NCBI RefSeq assembly: GCF_003952425.1
Contig: NZ_CP034449.1
Span: 1,922,001 to 1,986,000, forward strand
Length of the DNA stretch: 64,000 nt
From: Mesorhizobium sp. M2A.F.Ca.ET.046.03.2.1
GTDB lineage: Bacteria; Pseudomonadota; Alphaproteobacteria; Rhizobiales; Rhizobiaceae
Reading direction: 5' to 3'
Notes under the pieces: generated by a model
What the model was told of the DNA's origin: nothing
Databases searched by the model: none
What the model saw: only the letters and a program-made list of their open reading frames with translations
Shown here: piece after piece, positions 19,540 to 27,765 of the stretch
Layout: every line of letters begins with the position of its first letter
How positions within the stretch are numbered: the stretch's first letter is position 1
Program-made: the position numbers and the translations under genes

Positions 19540-20025
19540 TTACTCCGCCTCGTTGGCCGAGTCGGCATTGAGCAGGCCGTACTTTTCCTCGCCGATCGAG
19601 GCGAGCAGGTCGAGCTGCGTTTCCAGGAAGTCGATATGGCCTTCCTCGTCGGTCAAAAGGTCCTCGAACAGCTTCATCGAGACGAAATCGCCTTCGTCGT
19701 GGCAAATCTCGCGCGAGCGCTTGTAGGCGGTGCGCGCGTCATATTCGCCGGCCAGATCGGATTCGAGCACTTCCTTGACGTTCTGGCCGATGCGCAGCGG
19801 CGCGACGGACTGCAGGTTCGGGTGGCCTTCGAGGAAGATGATGCGCGCGATCAGCCGGTCGGCGTGATGCATTTCCTCGATCGATTCCGCCCGCTCCTTC
19901 TTTGCCAGCTTGGTGTAGCCCCAATCCTCGAGCAGGCGATAATGCACCCAGTATTGGTTGACGGCCCCAAGCTCCAGAAACAGAGCTTCATTAAGCCGCT
20001 CGATGATCTGCGGTTCGCCTTTCAT
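19540..20025 (-). CDS. bfr: Bacterioferritin
   Basis: A 161-residue haem-containing 24-mer iron store. All classic residues are at the standard numbers: ferroxidase ligands Glu18, Glu51, His54, Glu94, Glu127 and His130, and haem ligand Met52 (IEEMHHAD). The start at 20025 is set by GGGAGCAG upstream and by the conserved start [15 protein letters not shown]. The preceding bfd gene overlaps it by 35 bases, so translation is likely coupled. Placement inside an operon with imelysins is unusual and makes storage part of the same regulon. Confidence 0.97.
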   Translation of the reverse strand: MKGEPQIIERLNEALFLELGAVNQYWVHYRLLEDWGYTKLAKKERAESIEEMHHADRLIARIIFLEGHPNLQSVAPLRIGQNVKEVLESDLAGEYDARTAYKRSREICHDEGDFVSMKLFEDLLTDEEGHIDFLETQLDLLASIGEEKYGLLNADSANEAE

Positions 20026-20302
20026 GGGTTCTGCTCCCGTATTGGCCGCGCAAGCCTCGCACGCGATCCAGGTGTGAAACGATGTCCACGCCGCCCATCT
20101 GTGAGCGGGCGTGGTAGTTCTCGGTGACCCGAATGATCGTTTCCACCACATTTGGGAAACAGCCGCAACAGCGGCCGCGCTTGCGCATCGCGTGGTAGAC
20201 CTTCGCGGGCACGATCAACTGCCAGGGATCCTCATCCAGCAGGCCGATGATCGTCTGCTCGATCTCCTTCTCGGTGATGATGTTGCAATGGCAGATCAGC
20301 AT
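19991..20302 (-). CDS. bfd: Bacterioferritin-associated ferredoxin
   Basis: A 103-residue BFD-like [2Fe-2S] protein. Four cluster cysteines are visible as CHC near the N-terminus ([18 protein letters not shown]) and the CCGC group ([15 protein letters not shown]). Bfd donates electrons to Bfr to release stored iron. The last 35 bases overlap the bfr start, so the C-terminal tail ([18 protein letters not shown]) is probably not functional. The start is ATG at 20302, 60 bases after the imelysin gene. Confidence 0.93.
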   Translation of the reverse strand: MLICHCNIITEKEIEQTIIGLLDEDPWQLIVPAKVYHAMRKRGRCCGCFPNVVETIIRVTENYHARSQMGGVDIVSHLDRVRGLRGQYGSRTHERRTADHRAA

Positions 20303-20362
20303 TGACTTGCTCTGGCTGACGGCGCCGGTCCCGCGCCGCTTGGCTGGTATCGAGATCTAAAC

Positions 20363-21655
20363 TTACTTGAACACCTTGTCGGGTGCGTCGAGGCTGTCGG
20401 AACCCTCGAAGGCGATCTGGTTCAGCTTGAGCGAGCCGACGGCGCGCTCGATCGACTTGGTCTGGTCGATCAGCGCGTCGATCGCCGCCTGCACGGTGGC
20501 GTTGCCTGCGGTGTTGCCCTCGGCAATCTGCTGGTCATAGGCCTCGCCGGCCAACGCGCGCGCCTTGATGGCCTCCATCTTGGCGACGGTGGTGTCGAGC
20601 TTGCCCGACAGCTCCTTGTCGATCGCCGGATCGGCGGCCTTCACCATGTCGGACACCGACGGACCCGAAACCACGGAACCGTCGAGCCGCTTGTAGCTGG
20701 CATGGTAGGCGTCGCGGATGCCGATCGCGTCATAGAGATGCGAGTTGTAGGTGTTGTCGGAGAAGCAGTCGTGCTCCTCCTCCGGATCGTGCAGCAAAAG
20801 GCCAAGCTTCATGCGCTCGCCCGCCAGTTCGCCGTAGGAGAGCGAGCCCATGCCCGTGAAGATGGTGGAGATGCCGGTATTCGCGTCACCGTCCGTGAGG
20901 TTCTTGCGCGCGGCGCCGTCTTCCTTCCAGTTGTTGACCATCTCCTGCAGGTCGGACACCAGAAGGTCGCTCGCCGATTTCAGATATTCGGCGCGGCGGT
21001 CGCAATTGCCGCCCGTGCAGTTCTTGAGGTCGTAATCCGTATAGGGCCGCTCGCCGGCGCCCGGACCGGTGCCGTGCAGGTCCTGTCCCCAGAGCAGGAA
21101 TTCGATCGCGTGATAGCCGGTCGCGACATTGGCCTCGACGCCGCCGGCTTCCTGCAGCGTGCCGGACAGGAATTCCGGCGTCAGCTTCGAGGCGTCGACC
21201 TTCTTGCCGTTGATCTCGATTTCCTTGTTGGCGATGACATTGGCCGTGTAGAGGGCGTTCTCGTCCGACTCGGTGCCGTAGCTCTTGGCGACATAGTCGA
21301 TCAGGCCCTCATCCAGCGGCCAGGAATTCACGCGGCCTTCCCAGTCGTCGACGATCTTGTTGCCGAAGCGATAGACCTCGGTCTGCTGGTAAGGGTTGCG
21401 CGCCGCCTTCCAGGCTTCGCGCGCGGCGTTCAGCGTGTCGGCGGAGGGGCTGGCGATAAGCGCATCGACGGCCTTGTCCAGCGCCAGCGCGGTGATCAGC
21501 GAATCCTCGTATTTGGCCAGAGCGATGTCGGCATAGGTCTTGATCACCGCTTTGGCGTCGGTCTCGGCTTTCGCCGGCAACACGAAAACCGCCGCCGTCA
21601 GCGCAGCCGTGGCGCAGATCGCAGCGAGCCTGCCGCCATTACGTGCCGTCATCAT
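20363..21655 (-). CDS. Imelysin-family periplasmic iron protein (IrpA-like)
   Basis: A 430-residue protein with a clear Sec signal peptide (residues 1-30, AALTAAVFVLPAKA) and an imelysin/M75 domain. The conserved metal-binding GxHxxE is present as GYHAIEF at 180-186, followed by LLWGQDLHGTGPGAGERPY, the signature of IrpA-type iron-regulated proteins. The start is ATG at 21655 (or the next ATG at 21652), with GGAG just upstream. The frame is open for 39 more codons, but those would precede the signal peptide. It is the first gene of the six-gene iron operon. Its promoter lies about 250 bases upstream under an Irr-type box. EfeO-like capture of iron or haem is the expected role. Confidence 0.92.
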   Translation of the reverse strand: MMTARNGGRLAAICATAALTAAVFVLPAKAETDAKAVIKTYADIALAKYEDSLITALALDKAVDALIASPSADTLNAAREAWKAARNPYQQTEVYRFGNKIVDDWEGRVNSWPLDEGLIDYVAKSYGTESDENALYTANVIANKEIEINGKKVDASKLTPEFLSGTLQEAGGVEANVATGYHAIEFLLWGQDLHGTGPGAGERPYTDYDLKNCTGGNCDRRAEYLKSASDLLVSDLQEMVNNWKEDGAARKNLTDGDANTGISTIFTGMGSLSYGELAGERMKLGLLLHDPEEEHDCFSDNTYNSHLYDAIGIRDAYHASYKRLDGSVVSGPSVSDMVKAADPAIDKELSGKLDTTVAKMEAIKARALAGEAYDQQIAEGNTAGNATVQAAIDALIDQTKSIERAVGSLKLNQIAFEGSDSLDAPDKVFK

Positions 21656-21903
21656 CTTTCTCCAGTTCCATGGAAATTCAGCAAAGGGCGCGTGCGTCCA
21701 CTCACGCCGAGGCATGAGCATGCCGGGAAAATTGGTGGCCGCGCCGATGCGCGGTTCGCGATAAAAAGACACCCTCTTGCCTCCAATCGAAAGGGTTCAA
21801 GGCCCAAACATCAAAGGGATACGCTTTGCGCGCAGTCCTCCATAAAGCGAGGGAGAGGCCGGGAGTCAACTGGCGCGACGGAAAAAATTCAATTGAAACA
21901 ACA

Positions 21904-21934
21904 GTTTAGAATTATTCTAAACTACGAATGTCAA
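21904..21934 (-). promoter_or_regulatory. Irr-type iron control element on the iron operon promoter
   Basis: GTTTAGAATTATTCTAAAC at 21904-21922 is a perfect 19-bp palindrome matching the rhizobial ICE/Irr box (TTTAGAA-N3-TTCTAAA). On the minus strand a perfect -35 TTGACA (21934-21929) is followed after 17 bases by TTCTAA inside the box, so the box covers the -10. Bound Irr should block this promoter. Irr is stable under iron or haem limitation, so the operon would be on when iron is sufficient. That last step is inference from established Irr behaviour. Confidence 0.82.
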
Positions 21935-22071
21935 CTTTTAAGCCAGCACTGCCGCTGACTCGATTGACAGACAGCCATTCTGGGTGCGACCCGATCCTCG
22001 GCTCTTGCGGCGGCGGCAGACAATCGCCACTTGGCGCAAGGGCTTAGATTTGCAAACAAAAAAGGATTGCG

Positions 22072-23325
22072 ATGACGAACGGGGTTGTGATTGTCGGTGC
22101 GGGCCATGCCGGCGTGCAGGCCGCCGCCAGCCTGCGCGAAGAGGGCTATGATGGGCCCGTCGTCCTGATCGGCGACGAGCGGGAACTGCCTTATCACAAA
22201 CCGCCGCTGTCCAAGACCTTTATCAAGGATCCCGAAGCCAAGCCCCAGCCCTTGCGCGGCGAGGCATTTTATACGGGCAACACCATCGACTACCGGCCGG
22301 GCATGCGCATCGACAGCATCGATGCCCGCGCGGGCCGGTTGAATCTCGCAGGCGGTGGAACGCTCGGCTTCGACCGGCTGGTGCTTGCGACCGGCTCGCG
22401 GCCGCGCCTGCTCAAGCTCGACGGCGCCGGCCTCGCCGGCGTGGTCTCGCTGCGCTCGCTGGCCGATGCGCGCCTGATCCGCGAGCTCAGCGCGCAAAGC
22501 GAGGACGTGGTCATTCTCGGCGGCGGCTTCATCGGGCTGGAGATCGCGGCGACGCTGAGGGCCGCCGGCCGCAACGTCACGGTCGTCGAGGCCGTCGACC
22601 GGTTGCTCGGCCGCGCCGTGGCGCCGATCATCGCCGCACATGTGCGCCAGCGCCTGGAGGCGATCGGCGTGCGCATCCTGACCGGCACAACCGTTGCCCG
22701 GCTGGAGGGTGACAGCGGCCGCGTCTCGGCAGCGATCACCTCAAGTGGCGAACACCTGCCGGCGCAGATGGTGATCATCGGCATCGGCGTCGTGCCCAAT
22801 GTCGAACTGGCCGAAACCGCCGGCCTGGCCATCGGCAACGGCATCCGCGTCGACCAGCATATGCAGAGCTCGATCCCCGAAATCCTCGCCATCGGCGACG
22901 CCGCCGCCTACCGGCACTGGTTCACCGGCGGCGACGTGCGGCTGGAATCGGTACAGAACGCCACCGACCAGGCCAGGCTTGCCGCGCGCACCATCCTCGG
23001 GCACGTGGAGGCCTTCGCCGCCGTGCCGTGGTTCTGGTCGGATATCGGCGACATGAAGCTGCAGATGGTGGGGCTGACGCAAGGCGGGGACAGCCACGTG
23101 GTGCTCGGCGATCTCGCCGACAACAAGTTCTCGATCTACCATTATGCCGGTAGCCGGCTGCTCGGCATCGAATCCGTCAATCGCCCCGCGGACCACATGC
23201 TTGGCCGCAAGATGCTCGGCGCCGGTTTCTCGCCGACGCCGCAGACGGTGGCAGGCGGGCCGGATTCATTGAAGGCCGCGCTTGCGGCCTTCAATGAGGA
23301 CGAACCGACCAGGGCGACGGGCTGA
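22072..23325 (+). CDS. FAD-dependent NAD(P)H:ferredoxin reductase-like oxidoreductase
   Basis: A 417-residue two-dinucleotide-fold flavoprotein. The FAD site is VVIVGAGHAGVQAAASLRE at the N-terminus, the NAD(P) site VVILGGGFIGLEIAATLR (about 145-162), and the FAD-closing motif ILAIGDAA (about 272-279). The C-terminal domain is of the putidaredoxin/rhodocoxin-reductase type. The preferred ferredoxin is unknown. It is divergent from the iron operon, with the Irr box between the two, so reduction of Bfd or another [2Fe-2S] partner is an attractive but unproven role. The last 60 bases contain a perfect inverted repeat (23267-23296). Confidence 0.9.
   Translation: MTNGVVIVGAGHAGVQAAASLREEGYDGPVVLIGDERELPYHKPPLSKTFIKDPEAKPQPLRGEAFYTGNTIDYRPGMRIDSIDARAGRLNLAGGGTLGFDRLVLATGSRPRLLKLDGAGLAGVVSLRSLADARLIRELSAQSEDVVILGGGFIGLEIAATLRAAGRNVTVVEAVDRLLGRAVAPIIAAHVRQRLEAIGVRILTGTTVARLEGDSGRVSAAITSSGEHLPAQMVIIGIGVVPNVELAETAGLAIGNGIRVDQHMQSSIPEILAIGDAAAYRHWFTGGDVRLESVQNATDQARLAARTILGHVEAFAAVPWFWSDIGDMKLQMVGLTQGGDSHVVLGDLADNKFSIYHYAGSRLLGIESVNRPADHMLGRKMLGAGFSPTPQTVAGGPDSLKAALAAFNEDEPTRATG
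23267..23296. repeat. Perfect 13-bp inverted repeat inside the reductase 3' end
   Basis: CATTGAAGGCCGC and GCGGCCTTCAATG flank a four-base GCTT loop, within codons near the C-terminus. There is no T-run after it. It could be a 3' mRNA stabiliser or terminator element, or an insertion remnant. Confidence 0.6.
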
Positions 23326-23400
23326 CTGTTCAATCCACATGCTGGGAACAGCGCTTGGAGTGCGAAAGACGCCAAACCTTGGCAAACGAGCTCCGCCGAC

Positions 23401-23417
23401 TTATCATAAATTGATAA
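23401..23417. promoter_or_regulatory. Candidate operator of the second parDE locus
   Basis: TTATCATAAATTGATAA has perfect 6-base arms (TTATCA / TGATAA) and is AT-rich in a GC-rich setting, 28 bases before the parD start. This is the expected site for antitoxin autorepression. Confidence 0.5.
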
Positions 23418-23444
23418 TATCGGATAAAGCGAAAGATTTGTTCC

Positions 23445-23702
23445 ATGCCTGCAAGCTACAGCATTGGCTCCCGCCACGAGGCATTCGTGCGCGAGCTTGT
23501 CGAGAGTGGCCGCTATGCCAGCGCAAGCGAGGTTGTGCGCGATAGCCTGCGTCTGCTGGAAGAACGCGAAGAGCACCGGCAGGCGAAGCTTGCCGCGCTG
23601 CGCGAAGACATCCGCAAGGGTGTGGAGAGCGGACAAGCTATTGCAGCCGACGACGTTTTTGATCGGTTGGAGAAAAGATACGCGGCTGAAAGCCGCAAAT
23701 AA
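23445..23702 (+). CDS. ParD-type antitoxin
   Basis: An 85-residue type II antitoxin. A ribbon-helix-helix domain (SYSIGSRHEAFVRELVESGR, then YASASEVVRDSLRLLEERE) precedes a helical toxin-binding tail (AKLAALREDIRKGVESGQAI). The stop shares a base with the parE start (TAATG). The gene looks intact, but the partner toxin is frameshifted, so selection on it may be relaxed. Confidence 0.9.
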   Translation: MPASYSIGSRHEAFVRELVESGRYASASEVVRDSLRLLEEREEHRQAKLAALREDIRKGVESGQAIAADDVFDRLEKRYAAESRK

Positions 23703-24012
23703 TGGCTCTCAGTTTCGCACCCGCCGCCGTGCAGGACATTGAAGAGATTGGCGATTACATCCGAGCTGAAGATCCGGCCGCCGCCCGCCGCTTGATAGCG
23801 GCTCTTCGAGTACGATGCGACACTATCTTGGAGCACCCCGTGGTGGCGCTCCCCGTTCCGAGCTCTGGCCCGGGCTGCGCTCCGTCGCATTCCAGAGATA
23901 CGTCATCTTTTATACCGTCGAAGATGACGACGTGCGTGTTGAGCGCATCCTGCACGGCTCACGCGACATCCAGGGCATTTTCGATGGAGGGAAAATACCC
24001 AAGGATGGTTGA
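23702..24012 (+). pseudogene. ParE-type toxin, frameshifted
   Basis: The first 46 codons read as ParE (MALSFAPAAVQDIEEIGDYI to RVRCDTILEHP). The frame then goes wrong, and the remainder of the toxin is found in the next frame (APRSELWPGLRSVAFQRY, then VIFYTVEDDDVRVERILHGS, ending at 24012). Adding one C in the run CCCC at 23836-23839 restores a continuous ParE of about 103 residues reading EHPRGGAPRSEL. This is a one-base deletion in a short homopolymer: a true inactivating mutation or a sequencing error. The original frame continues to a stop at 24052 with nonsense sequence. Confidence 0.85.
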
Positions 24013-24025
24013 AGCTGACACGCGA

Positions 24026-25303
24026 TCAGGCAGCCCGCGCGTCGCGGATTGAGCTTTCCAGAATATCCAGCGCCTCGGTCATGACGCCGTCCTGGATGGT
24101 GATCGGCGACAGGAAACGGATGACGTTGCCGTAGACGCCGCAGGTGAGCAGGATGAGGCCCTTGTCCAGCGCCTTCAGCCGCACCGCGTTGGCGAATTCG
24201 GCCGACGGCAGGCCTTTCTTCACGTCGTTGAACTCGACCGCGTTCATGAAGCCCGGGCCGCGGATGTCGACGATCTCCGGCACGTCCTCGCGGATCGATT
24301 CCAGCCGTTGCTTCAGCCGCGCGCCCAGCGCATTGGCGCGGTCGCAGAGCTTTTCCTCCTCGATTACATCGAGCACGGCGTGCGCCGCGGCGACGCCGAT
24401 CGGGCTGCCGCCATAGGTGCCGCCGAGGCCGCCGGGACCGGGCGCGTCCATAATCTCGGCGCGGCCGGTGACGGCCGACAGCGGGAAGCCGCCGGCGAGG
24501 CTCTTGGCCATGGTGGTGAGATCGGGCGCCACGTCGTGATGGTCCATGGCGAACATCTTGCCGGTGCGGGCAAAGCCGGTCTGCACCTCGTCGGCGACGA
24601 GCAGGATGCCATGCTGGTCGCAGATCTTGCGCAATGCAGCCATGAAGTCGCGCGGCGCTTCGTAGAAGCCGCCCTCGCCCTGCACCGGCTCGACGATGAT
24701 GGCGGCAACCCGGTTCGGATCGACATCGGCCTTGAACAGCTTGTCGAGCGCGGCGAGTGAATCCGCGACGGAAACGCCATGCAGCGCGACCGGGAACGGC
24801 GCATGGAAGACATCGGCCGGCATCGCGCCGAAGCCGACCTTGTAGGGCACGACCTTGCCGGTCAGCGCCATGCCCATGAAGGTGCGGCCGTGGAAACCGC
24901 CGGAAAAGGCGATGACCGCCTGGCGGCCGGTGGCGTTGCGGGCGATCTTGATGGCGTTCTCGACCGCCTCGGCGCCGGTGGTGACGAAGACGGTCTTCTT
25001 GCCGAACTTGCCGGGCAACAGGCCGTTCAGCCGCTCGGCGAGATGAACGTAGCTCTCATAGGGCACCACCTGGTGGCAGGTGTGGGTGAAGCGATCGAGC
25101 TGCGCCTTGACCGCCTCGATCACCTTCGGGTGGCGATGGCCGGTGTTGACCACGGCGATGCCGGAAGAGAAGTCGATATAGCGGCGGCCCTCGACATCCC
25201 AGATTTCCGAATTCTCGGCGCGATCGGCGTAGATCTGCGTCGTCATGCCGACGCCGCGCGAAATCGACTGGTTCTTGCGTTCGGAAATGGCTGAATTCTT
25301 CAT
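24026..25303 (-). CDS. gabT: 4-aminobutyrate aminotransferase (class III)
   Basis: A 425-residue PLP-dependent aminotransferase converting GABA and 2-oxoglutarate to succinate semialdehyde and glutamate. Visible are the PLP-phosphate segment VTTGAEAVENAIKIAR, the catalytic aspartate region ILLVADEVQTGFARTG and the Schiff-base lysine in TMAKSLAGGFPLSAVTG. The start is the ATG at 25303 after AGGGACG; the upstream repeated GATGAGGG stretch also offers ATGs. No gabD is adjacent in the window, so the usual partner is elsewhere. Related enzymes use 5-aminovalerate, so exact substrate range is open. Confidence 0.92.
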   Translation of the reverse strand: MKNSAISERKNQSISRGVGMTTQIYADRAENSEIWDVEGRRYIDFSSGIAVVNTGHRHPKVIEAVKAQLDRFTHTCHQVVPYESYVHLAERLNGLLPGKFGKKTVFVTTGAEAVENAIKIARNATGRQAVIAFSGGFHGRTFMGMALTGKVVPYKVGFGAMPADVFHAPFPVALHGVSVADSLAALDKLFKADVDPNRVAAIIVEPVQGEGGFYEAPRDFMAALRKICDQHGILLVADEVQTGFARTGKMFAMDHHDVAPDLTTMAKSLAGGFPLSAVTGRAEIMDAPGPGGLGGTYGGSPIGVAAAHAVLDVIEEEKLCDRANALGARLKQRLESIREDVPEIVDIRGPGFMNAVEFNDVKKGLPSAEFANAVRLKALDKGLILLTCGVYGNVIRFLSPITIQDGVMTEALDILESSIRDARAA

Positions 25304-25558
25304 ATCGTCCCTCATCGGGCCATCCCTCATCGAGATTGGGCCCGTTCTCGTTTGATGCCGTTGAAATCCCTTCTGGCCTTATTTCATGTTTTGCTCAAGT
25401 CGGCACCATGGCCCAGTCGATTGGGCCTGCGAGAATGCCCTTAACCAGGCTGACGAAACACGCCCCGGAAAGAGTTTCCTTTTCCCGCCGATGGATTAAT
25501 CTCATTTCATCCGCGACGTGCCGCCGGCGGCAGCGGCCCCCACGGCTTGAGGGGAACC

Positions 25559-26695
25559 ATGAGCAGGAAAGCGACATCGTCCGCCTTGCCGTCTTCGCCA
25601 CACCGCCATCCTTTTCGTTCAAAAACGTTGTTGCTGCTCGTCTGCGCCGGCGCGGCGATTTCGGCGGCCGGCTGCCAGAAGCAGCAGGCGGCGGAAAAGA
25701 AATTGCCGGTGGTGGTGACGACGCAAACGGTCGCCCTCGCCGACTACGCGCCGCGAACCTCGCTGACCGGGGTGATCGCCGCACGCACGCTCAACAATCT
25801 GTCGTTCCGCGTCGGCGGCCGGGTCGCCGAGCGTCTGGTCGATGTCGGCCAGCATGTCGACCAGGGTGCGGTGCTTGCGCGCATAGACCCGCAGGAACAG
25901 GAGTCGGACCTGCGCTCGGCCCAGGCCGATCTCGACGCGGCGCAGGCGCAGCTCACCCAGGCCGAGGCCACCTACCAACGGCAAAAGACGCTGCTTTCGC
26001 AGGGTTTCACGACGAGGCGGGATTTCGACAGCGCGGACCAGGCCCTGAAAGTGGCGCAAGGCAGCGTCGACGCGGCGCAAAGCGCCCTCGCCAATGCCAA
26101 GGAAAACCTTTCCTACACCGAGCTCAAGGCGGGGGCTGCCGGCGTCATCACGGCGCGCCAGGTCGAGGCCGGGCAGGTGGTGCAAGCGGCGCAGACCGTG
26201 TTCACCATCGCCGAGGACGGCGACCGCGACGCTGTCTTCAACGTGCACGAGACGCTGGTTGCCCAGACCCCGCCCTCGCCCGCGGTGACGATCACGCTGC
26301 TGTCCGACCCGCAGGTGCGCGCGGTCGGCAAGGTTCGCGAGATTTCGCCGGCGGTCGACACCCAGTCCGGATCGATCCGGGTCAAGGTCGGCATCCCTGA
26401 CACGCCGGCCGGCATGCCGTTGGGCGCGGCCGTGATCGGCACGGTCAGCGCCAAGCCGGTCAGGGCCATTCTGTTGCCCTGGCAGGCTCTGACATCCGCC
26501 ACCGGCAAGCCCGCCGTCTGGGTGATCGATCCGTCGAGCAAGGCGGTGACGGAGACGCCGGTCGAGGTGCTCGCCTTCGATTCAGGCATCATCGCCGTCG
26601 ACAAGGGATTGCAGGAAGGACAGAGCGTCGTTACCGCCGGCGGACAGTTGCTCAGCCCCGGACAAACGGTCGAGATCGCTGGAGCCAGCCAATGA
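25559..26695 (+). CDS. RND efflux periplasmic adaptor subunit (first of two), lipoprotein
   Basis: A 378-residue HlyD/AcrA-type adaptor. The signal ends in a lipobox (ISAAGC around residue 40), so it is probably anchored by lipid. A lipoyl/barrel-sandwich part (NLSFRVGGRVAERLVDVGQH), an alpha-hairpin coiled coil (about 105-175) and beta-barrel segments follow in the normal order. The start ATG has GAGGGGA upstream. It overlaps the second adaptor gene by four bases (ATGA). It would bridge the inner-membrane pump to an outer-membrane TolC-like channel encoded elsewhere. Confidence 0.9.
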   Translation: MSRKATSSALPSSPHRHPFRSKTLLLLVCAGAAISAAGCQKQQAAEKKLPVVVTTQTVALADYAPRTSLTGVIAARTLNNLSFRVGGRVAERLVDVGQHVDQGAVLARIDPQEQESDLRSAQADLDAAQAQLTQAEATYQRQKTLLSQGFTTRRDFDSADQALKVAQGSVDAAQSALANAKENLSYTELKAGAAGVITARQVEAGQVVQAAQTVFTIAEDGDRDAVFNVHETLVAQTPPSPAVTITLLSDPQVRAVGKVREISPAVDTQSGSIRVKVGIPDTPAGMPLGAAVIGTVSAKPVRAILLPWQALTSATGKPAVWVIDPSSKAVTETPVEVLAFDSGIIAVDKGLQEGQSVVTAGGQLLSPGQTVEIAGASQ

Positions 26696-27765
26696 ACCGG
26701 TTGCGGCACGTCGCTCCCCTGCTTGTCCTAGCCGCGCTCGCCGCCTGCTCGCGCTCGGAAGAGAAGCCGCCGGAGGTCATCCGGCCTGTCCTGTCTGTTG
26801 TGATCGAGCCGAAGACCGTCGAGACCTTCGGCTTCGCCGGTTCGGTCGAGCCGCAATACAGTGCCGACCTCGCCTTCCGGCTGCTCGGCCGCGTCGTCTC
26901 GCGCGACGTCAAGGTCGGCGACCTCGTCACCAAGGGTACGACGATCGCGGCGCTCGATCCGACGGCGCTGGAGCTTGCCGTCCAGGCGTCGAAAGCCGAT
27001 CTGTCGAACGCGCAGGCGCAGTTCATCAACGCCGCCGCCAGCGAGGATCGCCAGCGCCAGCTGCTGGCCTCGGCCAACACATCGCAGGCGACATTCGACG
27101 CCGCGAAACAGGCGCGGCAGGCGGCGGAAGCCGGCGTCGAGCGCGCCAATGCCGCTTTGGCCAAGTCGCAGGAGCAGCTTGGCTATGCGCGGCTGTTCTC
27201 CGATTTCGACGGCGTCGTCACCGCTACCGGCGCCGAGGTCGGCCAGACGGTTTCGGCCGGACAGACCGTCGTCACCGTGGCGCGTACCGACCCGCGCGAG
27301 GCGGTGGTCGACATCCCCGATCAGCTGACCGGCGACCTCACCGTCGGCATGCCCTTCGAGGTGGTCCTGCAATCGCTGCCGACGATCAAGACACAGGCGA
27401 GGCTGCGCGAGATCGCGCCGCAGTCGGAAGGCGCCACGCGCACAAGGCGCGTGAAGCTGACGCTGGTCGATCCGCCGACAGCGTTCCGCCTGGGCTCGAC
27501 GATCACCGCGACGCGTATGACCAAGGTGGACCCGACGATCGAACTGCCGATATCGGCGCTGCTCGAAAAAGACGGCTCTGAGAAAGTCTGGATCGTCGAT
27601 CCGCAATCCTCCAGCGTGAGCGCGCGCGAGATCAAGGTCGCGTCCAAGAGCGGCGGCAGCTTCACGGTGGCCGGAGGGCTCGAGGCCGGCATGCGCGTCG
27701 TCACAGCCGGCGTCCACAGCCTCGCCGAAGGCCAGAAGGTCAAAGTGCCGGAGGGCGGTGTCTGA
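26692..27765 (+). CDS. RND efflux periplasmic adaptor subunit (second of two), lipoprotein
   Basis: A 357-residue adaptor with its own lipobox (LAALAAC at residues 13-19). The mature part shows the lipoyl half-motifs (DLAFRLLGRVVSRDVKVGD and DFDGVVTATGAEVGQTVSAG) and a coiled coil of about 85-145. It is clearly a paralogue rather than a duplicate of the preceding adaptor. It overlaps both neighbours, so the three genes are translated as a unit. Pumps needing two different adaptors are known, such as TriABC of Pseudomonas; that comparison is by gene order only. Confidence 0.9.
   Translation: MNRLRHVAPLLVLAALAACSRSEEKPPEVIRPVLSVVIEPKTVETFGFAGSVEPQYSADLAFRLLGRVVSRDVKVGDLVTKGTTIAALDPTALELAVQASKADLSNAQAQFINAAASEDRQRQLLASANTSQATFDAAKQARQAAEAGVERANAALAKSQEQLGYARLFSDFDGVVTATGAEVGQTVSAGQTVVTVARTDPREAVVDIPDQLTGDLTVGMPFEVVLQSLPTIKTQARLREIAPQSEGATRTRRVKLTLVDPPTAFRLGSTITATRMTKVDPTIELPISALLEKDGSEKVWIVDPQSSSVSAREIKVASKSGGSFTVAGGLEAGMRVVTAGVHSLAEGQKVKVPEGGV

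Noticed and set aside
18154..20127. A 657-codon plus-strand open frame opposite the DUF1111 and bfr genes
   Set aside because: Antisense shadow; both minus-strand genes have complete motifs.
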